Below, piece after piece: positions 41,772 to 49,211 of a DNA stretch of 64,000 bases. The notes beneath the pieces were generated by a model. That model was given only the letters and a program-made list of their open reading frames with translations, did no database searches and was not told where the DNA came from. A program made the position numbers and the translations under genes. How positions within the stretch are numbered: the first letter of the stretch is position 1; every line of letters starts with the position of its first letter. The stretch is from an uncultured bacterium (lineage in GTDB: Bacteria; Patescibacteriota; Patescibacteriia; 2-12-FULL-60-25). The stretch lies in NCBI GenBank assembly GCA_937949995.1, contig CALFEO010000028.1:1-64000 (forward strand), in the 5' to 3' direction.

Positions 41772-42329
41772 ATGAAAATAATACAAATTCTATTTTTTAG
41801 CGCAATTTTAGCGTTTTTTGCCGGAGCCGGGTGCAATGAGACATACAATCAGCCCGGCGGACAAGATAATTTGGGCGCCAAGGCAAAGGGTTTGGACCCT
41901 TGCGGTTTAATTGATAAAGCCGAGATTGATGCTTTATATGATGTGCCGGCGGATATTATTCAGCATGATTTGGAGCCGATTAATCCGGTGGGGCAAAAAA
42001 TGTGCGTGTACGATATACCGAGCGGCGAAGCATTGACCATGGTTGTTGTAAGCGTACATGAAACGGATGAAATATCGAGCGGGATTACGGCCGAGCAATT
42101 GTTTCAAAGTCAAAAAGATGTTTTGGAAAATGTTGTTGATGTAAAAGGCGTGGGCGCGGGAGCTTTTCAAACTCAAATGGATTTTGCGGGCGGAGGCTCG
42201 ATTTATTTTTTGTCCAATGATAAAAAGACATTGGTTTCGGTTGATGTTTCCTTGGGCAAATTGGATCATGAGGCCAATCAAGCGGCTGAGCAAAAATTCG
42301 CCAAGCAGATATTGGAAAAGTTGAAATAA
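41772..42329 (+). CDS. DUF3558-like lipoprotein
   Basis: 185 residues; signal peptide with lipobox FFAGAGC, lipidated Cys at 21. After a short linker the mature part begins DPCGLIDKAEIDALY, with a second Cys in MCVYD; this DPC..L opening with a disulphide resembles DUF3558 lipoproteins. An extended -10 (TGTTAGAAT) ends 9 nt before ATG 41772. It lies 34 bp from the IS30 end, so its promoter region may have been rearranged. Confidence 0.75.
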   Translation: MKIIQILFFSAILAFFAGAGCNETYNQPGGQDNLGAKAKGLDPCGLIDKAEIDALYDVPADIIQHDLEPINPVGQKMCVYDIPSGEALTMVVVSVHETDEISSGITAEQLFQSQKDVLENVVDVKGVGAGAFQTQMDFAGGGSIYFLSNDKKTLVSVDVSLGKLDHEANQAAEQKFAKQILEKLK

Positions 42330-42349
42330 CAAGCAGAGCTGTCCCTGAT

Positions 42350-42382
42350 AAAAAATGACGGATTGGCCGTCATTTTCTTTTT
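42350..42382. terminator. bidirectional terminator
   Basis: Perfect stem AAAATGACGG/CCGTCATTTT followed by CTTTTT on the plus strand; convergent genes end on both sides. Confidence 0.88.
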
Positions 42383-43347
42383 ATGGCTTTTAGTGCGGAT
42401 TTGATGATATCTTTGGAACGCATTTTGTATTTATCCAGTAATTCCTCAGGAGCGCCGGATTCGCCGAAAGTGTTTTGCATGCCGATGGCTTCGATGGGAA
42501 CCGGAATATTTTGCGAGCAGAATTCGGCAACCGCTCCGTGCAGACCGCCGGTGATTTGATGTTCTTCGACGGTAACGGCGCAGGCGGTTTTGTTTAACGA
42601 TGTTTTTATGGTTTTGCCGTCCAGAGGTTTGATTGTATGACTGTTGATTACTTCGGCTTCGATGTGCAGTTTGGCGAGTTCTTCGGCGGCAAGCAGAGCT
42701 TCATGAAGCAATGGTCCGCAAGCGATCAGAGTTACATCGTAGCCTTCACGGCAAATATAGGCTTTGCCAAATTCGAAAGGTGTTTTTTTTGTGGTAATGA
42801 CCGGAGTTTTTTCGCGGGCGAATCTGAAGTAAACCGGGCCGTTGTATTTTGCGGCCGCGAGCGTGCATTTGCGGGTTTCTTCGGCGTCGCAGGGAGCGCA
42901 AACTATGATATCGGGCAAAACTCTTGTTATAGCCAGATCTTCCAAGGCCTGATGAGTGGCACCGTCGGGCCCAACGGAAACGCCCGTGTGCGCTCCGGCG
43001 ATTTTTACATTGGCTTTGGTGTAGCAAACCGAGACACGCAGTTGATCCCAACTGCGGCCCGGAGAAAAAACGGCATAGGAAGAGACGAAAGGTATTTTAC
43101 CGGAAAGAGCGAGCCCGGCGGCTATACCCATCATGTTTTGTTCGGCGACGCCGCATTCGATAAATCTTTCCGGGTGAGCTTCGCCGAATTTTAGCGCGCG
43201 GGTAGATTCCGCAAGATCGGCGGTTAAAACCACAACATCGGGATTGGTTTCGCCAAGTTCAATCAAAGCTTCACCGTAGCCGTTGCGAGTGGGGATTTTT
43301 TCGACGGTTTTGTATAAAACGTAGGGGTTGAGATTTGGAAGTTTCAT
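42370..43347 (-). CDS. transketolase, C-terminal subunit
   Basis: 325 residues. Contains the pyrimidine-binding domain (VLTADLAESTRALKF, ECGVAEQNMMGIAAGLA, HTGVSVGPDGATHQALEDLA) and the C-terminal transketolase domain (VTVEEHQITGGLHGAV). Together with the separate N-terminal subunit it forms the enzyme that moves two-carbon units between pentose and hexose phosphates. The two halves are split by an unrelated gene. Confidence 0.95.
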   Translation of the reverse strand: MKLPNLNPYVLYKTVEKIPTRNGYGEALIELGETNPDVVVLTADLAESTRALKFGEAHPERFIECGVAEQNMMGIAAGLALSGKIPFVSSYAVFSPGRSWDQLRVSVCYTKANVKIAGAHTGVSVGPDGATHQALEDLAITRVLPDIIVCAPCDAEETRKCTLAAAKYNGPVYFRFAREKTPVITTKKTPFEFGKAYICREGYDVTLIACGPLLHEALLAAEELAKLHIEAEVINSHTIKPLDGKTIKTSLNKTACAVTVEEHQITGGLHGAVAEFCSQNIPVPIEAIGMQNTFGESGAPEELLDKYKMRSKDIIKSALKAIKRK

Positions 43348-43359
43348 AGTGAGGGGACA

Positions 43360-43460
43360 GGGGGCGATAGATTTAGAGATGAAGAGTTTTTTTGGACAGT
43401 GATCAGGGAACAGGGAACAGAGAGTAGTGAACAGTGAAAAGTGAGTAGTGAATGAAGATG
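43360..43460. repeat. GAACAGTGAAnAGTG repeat
   Basis: Short direct repeats of AGGGAACAG and TAGTGAACAGTGA. The inverse, GTTCACTATCCACTGCGCACTGATCACTGAAC, lies at 43860-43891, so the four-helix-bundle gene is flanked by inverted copies. Confidence 0.75.
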
Positions 43461-43468
43461 GGTGGTGA

Positions 43469-43837
43469 TTAGGTACGGCTGTTGAGTTTTGCTTCCAGAG
43501 ATTGAATTATTTTATGTAGCATTTTGCCGATTTCTTCCGCTAACTCATGAGCTTTGTTGAATTGTTCAATATTAAAATATTTATATTCCAGACCAAGGTA
43601 AAGCATACTTTTAACTTCACTGCATGATCCTTTGGAAATATGTAAGAATTGTTTGTACTCTTTGGTGGTTTGTCGATCGAAGCCTTCCGCTATATTATTC
43701 ATTATCGAAATTGATGCACGCTCTATTTGGTTTTTGTATCCAAAATCGTTAACATTTATCATGCAGTTGTGGATTAAGATATTAAGTTCTTTAGATTTTT
43801 GCCAAACAATTAAATCTTCAAATTTGTTAATATACAT
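43469..43837 (-). CDS. four-helix bundle protein (S23/IVS family)
   Basis: 122 residues from MYINKFEDLIVWQKSKEL. The FEDLxVWQKSxEL opening, the RASISIMNNIAEGFDRQT middle and the FLHISKGSCSEVKSML part match the S23 ribosomal intervening-sequence / Avd-like four-helix bundle family. Function unknown; often encoded in rRNA insertions or as a lone mobile-looking gene. Here it sits between the two transketolase halves and between inverted repeats. Confidence 0.88.
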   Translation of the reverse strand: MYINKFEDLIVWQKSKELNILIHNCMINVNDFGYKNQIERASISIMNNIAEGFDRQTTKEYKQFLHISKGSCSEVKSMLYLGLEYKYFNIEQFNKAHELAEEIGKMLHKIIQSLEAKLNSRT

Positions 43838-43928
43838 AATCACTTAAATAACACTTAGCTGTTCACTATCCACTGCGCACTGATCACTGAACTATTTGAC
43901 CTTGAACAGTTGCAGTGTCGTCATGTCT

Positions 43929-44840
43929 TTATTGATGTTCACTTGTAATTTTGCCGTTTAGTGTACGAAGTTCTTGTAATGCGCTTTTAGCTTCGTCTTT
44001 GTTTGGGGGCAGGCCGTGCCATTCAAATTTATTTTCCATAAAGCCGACTCCTTTGCCGGGGATTGTGTGGCAGATGATGGCGGTTGGATTGGCAGCCATG
44101 GCTTTGGCTTTTTTCATGGCGTCGATGATTTCTTGGATGTTGTGTCCATCCACATCAATCACAAACCAGTTGAAAGCTTTGAGTTTATCGGAAAAATTTT
44201 CCAAAGGCATAACATCCTCGGTGTTGCCGTCGATTTGGATATTGTTGCGGTCGATGATTGCGGTAACCTCGCGTAAATCGTATTTTCCCGCCAGCATTAC
44301 AGCTTCCCAGGTTTGACCTTCGTCGAATTCACCATCGCTCATCAGGCACCAGGTGTGATAATTCGAATTTCGAATTTCGTATTTCGAATTACGATTTTTT
44401 TGCGTTTTTCGTGGTTCGTCATTCGTGGTTCGATTTATTCTTGAGGCTAGAGCCATGCCGATTGCTTGGGAGAGGCCTTGGCCCAAGGGGCCGCCGCAGG
44501 TTTCGATGCCGTTGTTGAAGTGATTGTTGGAATGTCCTTGCAATGGCGAACCCAGTTTGCGAAGAGTTTTAAGTTGTTTGTGCGGGATGAATCCGGCATG
44601 CGCGAGAGTTGCGTAAAGAACCGGGCAAATGTGGGCATTGGATAAAACTACGCGATCGCGTGAGGGATCGTTTTTCTTTTTGGGATCCAATTTAGCGACT
44701 CCGCCCATGTAAAGCGCTGTAAAAACATCGGCCATGCCCAGAGGGCCGGCTGAATGTCCGGAACCGGCTTTTACCAGCATGTTGATTATATCTTGGCGGA
44801 TTTGATTGGCTGTTGTTTCCAGCTTTTTTATGGATTGCAT
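43929..44840 (-). CDS. transketolase, N-terminal subunit, with repeat-derived insert
   Basis: 303 residues. Thiamine-diphosphate-binding features: GSGHSAGPLGMADVFTALY near the start and SDGEFDEGQTWEA...IDRNNIQIDG. Between ALASRI and WCLMSDGE about 28 residues (NRTTNDEPRKTQ.., KYEIRNSNYH) are encoded by GAACCACGAA-type repeat DNA at 44357-44436. Related enzymes have only a short loop here. The reading frame is intact, so the repeat has entered the gene in frame and is probably tolerated in a surface loop. Confidence 0.93.
   Translation of the reverse strand: MQSIKKLETTANQIRQDIINMLVKAGSGHSAGPLGMADVFTALYMGGVAKLDPKKKNDPSRDRVVLSNAHICPVLYATLAHAGFIPHKQLKTLRKLGSPLQGHSNNHFNNGIETCGGPLGQGLSQAIGMALASRINRTTNDEPRKTQKNRNSKYEIRNSNYHTWCLMSDGEFDEGQTWEAVMLAGKYDLREVTAIIDRNNIQIDGNTEDVMPLENFSDKLKAFNWFVIDVDGHNIQEIIDAMKKAKAMAANPTAIICHTIPGKGVGFMENKFEWHGLPPNKDEAKSALQELRTLNGKITSEHQ
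44357..44436. repeat. GAACCACGAA repeat inside the transketolase gene
   Basis: AATTCGAATTTCGAATTTCG and CGTGGTTCGTCATTCGTGGTT belong to the family that elsewhere lies only between genes (29.4, 30.3, 36.8, 47.4 kb). Confidence 0.85.
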
Positions 44841-44880
44841 ATGATTGGTTTAATCCAGTTTAACATAAAATAGCGTAAAT

Positions 44881-44910
44881 AAAAAAAAGACGCCTTGCCG
44901 GCGCTTTTTT
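44881..44910 (-). terminator. terminator of the 48-residue gene
   Basis: Minus-strand stem GCGCC/GGCGT followed by eight T's, right after the stop codon. Confidence 0.8.
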
Positions 44911-45056
44911 TACCAAATGTTTTTGGCTTGCAATGCGTAGATTATACAGATGATTCCGAGACATAAATTGGCAATCGGTAAAATCCAGCTTAATGTCTCA
45001 TTTGTATAATGGTACAGAGCACTTTCATTGTTTTGCATAGCTTGCCGTTTTTTCAA
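44910..45056 (-). CDS. 48-residue single-pass membrane protein
   Basis: Starts at TTG 45056 (KKRQAMQNNESALYHY..), 8-9 nt after AAGGAGGAG; an internal ATG at 45038 is farther from that site. One membrane segment (LPIANLCLGIICIIYAL) and a short tail AKNIW. It has its own consensus promoter (TTGACA-17-TAACTT) and terminator, so it is a real small gene. No family recognised. Confidence 0.7.
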   Translation of the reverse strand: MKKRQAMQNNESALYHYTNETLSWILPIANLCLGIICIIYALQAKNIW

Positions 45057-45088
45057 GAATCAACTCCTCCTTAAAACGGCGATTTTTC

Positions 45089-45117
45089 AAGTTAGCAAGA
45101 TTTGGGATTTTTGTCAA
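45089..45117 (-). promoter_or_regulatory. promoter TTGACA-17-TAACTT
   Basis: Minus-strand TTGACA (45112-45117), spacer ending TGC, TAACTT (45089-45094). Confidence 0.8.
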
Positions 45118-45152
45118 ACGGTATACGATCGGATCGATACAGTCCGTTTTTT

Positions 45153-45181
45153 AAATCAAAGACGCTCGAATTGAGCGTCTT
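45153..45181 (-). terminator. terminator of the 472-residue surface protein gene
   Basis: Perfect stem AAGACGCTC/GAGCGTCTT with loop AATTC, followed on the minus strand by TGATTT. Confidence 0.75.
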
Positions 45182-45203
45182 AATGGTTTTTTTGCTGTTT
45201 TGT

Positions 45204-46622
45204 TTACGGGTTTATTACCGTGATGATGGTGAATTGTTCGTCCGCGGCATCCAATGAATCGGAAGCTCGGCCGTAGAAGGTATACGAGCCGGTTTGTTGC
45301 CATGGTCCGACGTTGTAAGTGCAAGGCACGGCGCCTTCGCAGTGTTTGATGATTTGGCGAGAGCTGTCCAAGATTTCGATATATTTGATGCCGTCTTGAT
45401 CGGATGCGGCGACCGTAACATTTACTTTTTCGCCGGTATAGATTGTATTCTTGTCGGCTTGAACCGTAATCAAGGGAGAATCGTTGGCGGAAACGGTTAT
45501 GATCAGATCTTTACTGCGATAAGTACGGCCAACGTTATCTGTTACAAGTCCATGAACCGTCACTGAGGTTCCAACTCCACCTTCCGGGGAAAGTGAGTAA
45601 CGGCAGGTGCGGATTCCGGATTCACAAACGGTTTTACCGGATCCGTTAACAAACACTTCGATGCGTTTGACGGCAATATTAGGAGCATCAACAACGATTC
45701 CGGTGGATTGTCCGACTTTTACGTTGGTTCTGTCCGCGGAAATATAAACTCCGTTTGCAGTTGTGTCTTCAGCTACTGTTATTGTCAATTCTTGGCTCTG
45801 TTTTGTTTGATCCAAATATGTGATTTCGGCACGGGCTGTTAGTGTTGATTTATCGGTGATAAAAGGTATTTGATGGTTGGTTGTGCAAATTGAAGTGTTA
45901 TTGCAAGTTGCGATTAACACGCCATCCATCAAAATTTGTAATTTTTGAGCTTGTTCGTTGTCTTTGGTTGAAGCGGAAAAAGTAATTACATCACCCGGGC
46001 GGGGAGCGGCATCGTTGACCGTAAAGTTTATTGTTTTAATTACTTCGGGTTCATCTATCGGGTTTTCGGTTTCGTCTGCAGGAGGAACTGTTGTGAGTTT
46101 TTTATCCAAGTTGATGGATATGGCCGATGAGGTGATGGTTGAAACGTTGAAATCGGCCATGGATAGAATGGCGGAACCAAGTGTGTAATTGATAAAGAAG
46201 GGGTCCGGGATATCATCGATTTTCGTGTTCCAGTTGTCGCCGTAAAGAGCTTTGGCTACTTCTTCCGATGCTACATGGCGTAAAGTTCCATAAGCGTCGA
46301 CCGCGTAGGTTTTGGGATCAGTGGTGATTTTGAGCATGCGGACCCCGGGGCGATAGGTAACATTGCCGCCGATGGCGATGGCCGCCAATTCGGTATCGGA
46401 AATTATCTTTACCGAACTAAAATCCGCATACCAGCTTAAAAAAGTTTTTTCGGTGGGAAAGACGTAGCGTTTGCCGTTGGCGCCATAGTAATAAACGGCG
46501 GGTCCGGAGGCTTTGATAAGATCGCCGGAATTGATTTGAGTTGCGGCAAAAGCAGTTTGCGCCGGCAACAATGCACACGCAATTAATGCGAGCATGGCGA
46601 TAAAAGAAGTGATGGATTTCAT
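45204..46622 (-). CDS. secreted protein with YYYG/RYVFP domain and Ig-like repeats
   Basis: 472 residues from ATG 46622 (MKSITSFIAMLALIAC..); an extended -10 TGTTATAAT ends 9 nt upstream. Signal peptide ends near AFAA. Residues about 25-165 form a domain with YYYGANGKRYVFPTEKTFLSWY, NVTYRPGVRMLKITTDPKTYAV and DDIPDPFFINY, shared with the next gene and, as I recall, common in CPR bacteria. Then come three Ig-like repeats of about 90 residues, each with a Cys pair (ATCNNTSICTTN, KTVCESGIRTC, KHCEGAVPCTY). Probably a cell-surface or wall-associated protein. Confidence 0.8.
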   Translation of the reverse strand: MKSITSFIAMLALIACALLPAQTAFAATQINSGDLIKASGPAVYYYGANGKRYVFPTEKTFLSWYADFSSVKIISDTELAAIAIGGNVTYRPGVRMLKITTDPKTYAVDAYGTLRHVASEEVAKALYGDNWNTKIDDIPDPFFINYTLGSAILSMADFNVSTITSSAISINLDKKLTTVPPADETENPIDEPEVIKTINFTVNDAAPRPGDVITFSASTKDNEQAQKLQILMDGVLIATCNNTSICTTNHQIPFITDKSTLTARAEITYLDQTKQSQELTITVAEDTTANGVYISADRTNVKVGQSTGIVVDAPNIAVKRIEVFVNGSGKTVCESGIRTCRYSLSPEGGVGTSVTVHGLVTDNVGRTYRSKDLIITVSANDSPLITVQADKNTIYTGEKVNVTVAASDQDGIKYIEILDSSRQIIKHCEGAVPCTYNVGPWQQTGSYTFYGRASDSLDAADEQFTIITVINP

Positions 46623-46631
46623 ATGATTGGA

Positions 46632-46637
46632 ATTATA
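46632..46637 (-). promoter_or_regulatory. extended -10 TGTTATAAT
   Basis: Minus-strand TATAAT preceded by TGT, 9 nt before ATG 46622; predicted leaderless. Confidence 0.7.
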
Positions 46638-46654
46638 ACATAACTGAAGAATAG

Positions 46655-46750
46655 TCGTAATATATAAGTTCATCAAGTTTAAAGTCTAAAGTTTATCAAG
46701 AGTTACTTAGGATTTTCTTGAGGAACTTTAGACTTGATAAACTTTTAACT
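46655..46750. repeat. GTTCATCAAG palindromic repeat
   Basis: One copy of the GTTCATCAAG..CTTGATAAAC element, between the two surface protein genes. Confidence 0.8.
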
Positions 46751-46751
46751 T

Positions 46752-46775
46752 AAAAAAGACCCGAAGGTCTTTTTT
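46752..46775. terminator. bidirectional terminator
   Basis: Perfect stem AAAAAAGACC/GGTCTTTTTT with loop CGAA. Confidence 0.9.
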
Positions 46776-46794
46776 AGTTGTCGCAAGGGCAAGT

Positions 46795-47331
46795 TCAGTT
46801 TGTGGGTTCGGGGAGGCCTTTGTCCTTCCAGATTGAGGAAGCTTCGGATTTTTCACCGCTGGGGTTGAAATCGGATTTCATGGTGATATGTGAGCCTTGG
46901 CGATAGTTGATGTAGAAAGGATCCGGTAAATCATCAACATTTTTGGCCCAATCGGCTCCGTAGAGTTCGATAGCCAAAGCTTCGGTTTCGATCCAGCGCA
47001 ATGTTCCGCCGGCTCCCACCGCATAAACTTTGGGATCTGTGGTGATTTTAATCATTTTGACTCCGGGGCGATAAGTTACATTACCGCCAAGAGGAATGGT
47101 CATGAGTTCGGCATCAGGAATGGTAACCACTCCGGACCAATCATCGCCATACCATGATTTGTAAGTTTTTTCGGTTGGGAAAACGTAGCGTTTTTCATCG
47201 GTACCGTAGTAATAAACGGTATCCAGTGAACCTTTAATTAATTGACCGGGTTTGGCCGAGGCGATGGAAGCGTTAGCCGGCAAAGAAGCGGCGAACAAGC
47301 TAAGCATCATGAGAAATGCAATGTAGCGCAT
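46795..47331 (-). CDS. secreted single-domain YYYG/RYVFP protein
   Basis: 178 residues. Signal peptide at 1-22 (ends LPANA-S). The mature protein is one copy of the domain found at the N-terminus of the preceding paralogue: YYYGTDEKRYVFPTEKTYKSWY, NVTYRPGVKMIKITTDPKVYAV, DDLPDPFYINY. The start is uncertain, because GTATATT lies directly against ATG 47331 and an in-frame ATG-ATG occurs 7 codons later. Function unknown. Confidence 0.78.
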   Translation of the reverse strand: MRYIAFLMMLSLFAASLPANASIASAKPGQLIKGSLDTVYYYGTDEKRYVFPTEKTYKSWYGDDWSGVVTIPDAELMTIPLGGNVTYRPGVKMIKITTDPKVYAVGAGGTLRWIETEALAIELYGADWAKNVDDLPDPFYINYRQGSHITMKSDFNPSGEKSEASSIWKDKGLPEPTN

Positions 47332-47339
47332 AATATACT

Positions 47340-47555
47340 AAAAATTATGAATTAAGAATTAAGAATTAAGAATTATGAATTATGAATGAACTTTTTTAAA
47401 TAATAAATAATAAAGATCGAACCACGAACTACGAACCACGAACCAGGAACGAGGAAGAAACTGAGAAGCTGAGAATTTGAGCTGTTGATGAGTTTTTCAA
47501 GAGTTACTTAGGCTCCTCTTGATGAACTTTTTACTTTTATCTTGATGAACTTTTG
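47340..47555. repeat. mixed repeats
   Basis: AATTAAGAATTAAGAATT 7-mers, GAACCACGAACTACGAACC runs, GAAGCTGAGAA, then one GTTCATCAAG-type element. No gene seen. Confidence 0.8.
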
Positions 47556-47560
47556 TTTTG

Positions 47561-48244
47561 TTACTTCGAGAGTTTATTGTATGCTTTTTTGGGATTGTCC
47601 GCAAGGAAGATTGCGCCGGCTGCGCAAAGGCGGGTTGCGCCTGATTTTATCAGGTCTTTTTTGGTTTCAAGATTAACTCCGCCATCCACAGCAATGGGAA
47701 GATGGGGATATTTTTTGCGGAGTTTGGAGATGTGTTCAAGAGCAATGGGGAGAAAAGGCTGGCCGGAAAAACCGGGATTGACTCCCATAACCAGAATTCC
47801 ATCCGCGAAATATTGTTTCGCCGAATTGTTACTGCGTCCTTTTTGGAGGTAGGGATAAACTCGATTTAAATCCGTGTCCGGATTGATTGCCAAGCAAGCC
47901 TCCAATCCAAGATCATGAACGGCTTTGATTATCTCTTCATGACGCAAAGGGATTTCTTCGTGCCAGATAATACGCTTTAAGCCGGGAATTTCTTTCCATG
48001 CTTCTACATACTCCCAAGGGTTTAAAACCATGAGGTGCAATTCGATTGCAAACGGGGGATTGTTCCTGACTGCAAGATAATCGGTATACCAAGTGCCGTC
48101 GTTTAATTTTTTGGGAGTTTCATTATCCACAAAAGCACCATCCATGATATCGATCTGCACGGTTTTGGCGAATTTACGCGCAACGTCCAATCGGTCGTTA
48201 AACTCTTGGAGTTTTTTTGTAAGAATGGCGGGGATTACTTCCAT
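47561..48244 (-). CDS. rpe: ribulose-phosphate 3-epimerase
   Basis: 227 residues, TIM barrel. VQIDIMDGAFV and IELHLMVLNPW carry the metal and catalytic residues; VMGVNPGFSGQPF and PIAVDGGVN are the phosphate-binding blocks. It interconverts ribulose 5-phosphate and xylulose 5-phosphate. A GGTTCAGACAAT repeat ends exactly at its start codon. It belongs to the non-oxidative pentose phosphate set with RpiB and transketolase nearby. Confidence 0.95.
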   Translation of the reverse strand: MEVIPAILTKKLQEFNDRLDVARKFAKTVQIDIMDGAFVDNETPKKLNDGTWYTDYLAVRNNPPFAIELHLMVLNPWEYVEAWKEIPGLKRIIWHEEIPLRHEEIIKAVHDLGLEACLAINPDTDLNRVYPYLQKGRSNNSAKQYFADGILVMGVNPGFSGQPFLPIALEHISKLRKKYPHLPIAVDGGVNLETKKDLIKSGATRLCAAGAIFLADNPKKAYNKLSK

Positions 48245-48597
48245 ATTGTCTGAACCTTGATTAACTTGATTACTTACTGTCTGAACCTTGATTAACTTGA
48301 TTCACGCTCATATTAACTTGATTACTTACTGTCTGAACCTTGATTCACTTGATTCACGCTCATATTAACTTGATTACTATCTTATCGTCTGAACCTTGAT
48401 TAACTTGATTCACGCTCATATTAACTTGATTACTAGATGAGTTCATCAAGTTAAAATTAGCAAGTTCATCAAGAGTTACTTTTGCTTCTCTTTATGAACT
48501 TTAGACTTTATGAACTTTCCACCAGTTCTGTGTAATCAAGTTAATTAGGTTGGTAATCGGTTTTTAAATCAAGGTTCAGACAATAAGTGAATAAAGG
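48245..48597. repeat. TGTCTGAACCTTGATTAACTTGATT repeat cluster
   Basis: TGTCTGAACCTTGATT occurs at least four times with CACGCTCATATTAACTTGATT. The inverse AATCAAGGTTCAGACAA lies at the far end (48570-48590), making a long inverted repeat around a GTTCATCAAG element. A similar cluster lies at 54.56-54.81 kb. Confidence 0.9.
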
Positions 48598-48598
48598 T

Positions 48599-49039
48599 TC
48601 AAGACAATTGCTTTATCCGTCTCTTATGTCGAATGGCTTTGGATGTTGGAGTTTTGAGGAAGACGTCGATTAATGCAAGAGCTTCTTTTGGTTTTGTGTT
48701 CCAGCCGGAGAGAGTGAGGACATTGATATCGTTATGCTCGCGGGCGAGTTGGATTTCTTTTTTGTCGTAGCCTTGGGCGGCGCGAATGCCTTTGTATCTG
48801 TTTGCGGCGATAGCTGCGCCGACGCCGGAGCCACAGATGAAAACTGACATCGTCGCACGTCCCACGCCGCACGTCCCGCGTCGAAGATGTTTAACGAGTT
48901 TTTTGGCGACTAAGGGGTAGTCGTCGTCTTTATTAAAGACGGGAGTTACGTCGATGATGTTGTGTGTTTTGCCGAGTTCTTTTTTGATGGCTTCTTTGAG
49001 TTTAAAACCGGCATGGTCGGATGCGAGAAAGAGTTGCAT
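48599..49039 (-). CDS. rpiB: ribose-5-phosphate isomerase B with repeat-derived insert
   Basis: 146 residues from ATG 49039 (MQLFLASDHAGFKLKEAI), with TATACT ending 8 nt upstream. SDHAGF and VFICGSGVGAAIAANRYKGIRAA (catalytic Cys in ICGSG) are typical. Between KKLVKHL and SVFICGSG the segment RRGTCGVGRATM is coded by GACGCGGGACGTG-type repeat DNA sharing a 15-mer with the giant surface gene. The frame is intact. It isomerises ribulose and ribose 5-phosphates. Confidence 0.93.
   Translation of the reverse strand: MQLFLASDHAGFKLKEAIKKELGKTHNIIDVTPVFNKDDDYPLVAKKLVKHLRRGTCGVGRATMSVFICGSGVGAAIAANRYKGIRAAQGYDKKEIQLAREHNDINVLTLSGWNTKPKEALALIDVFLKTPTSKAIRHKRRIKQLS
48851..48886. repeat. GGGACGTGCGACG repeat inside rpiB
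   Basis: The 15-mer GTGGGACGTGCGACG (minus strand 48851-48865) is also at 11829-11843 in the giant surface gene. The repeated GGGACGTGCG unit continues to 48886. Confidence 0.75.
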
Positions 49040-49047
49040 ATACAATT

Positions 49048-49053
49048 AGTATA
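49048..49053 (-). promoter_or_regulatory. -10 box TATACT of rpiB
   Basis: TATACT ends 8 nt before ATG 49039 on the minus strand; predicted leaderless. Confidence 0.6.
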
Positions 49054-49211
49054 AAGTAAAAAGTGAAAAGTATAAAGAGTAACAAAAAACTCCCGCATGT
49101 AACTTGTAACATGTAGCACAAGATTCACTCGAGTGTTATTACATGTTACAAGATACAGGTTACATGAGTTGAGTTGACCAATCCCGAATTTTCCGCCAAT
49201 ATAAGAGCCAT

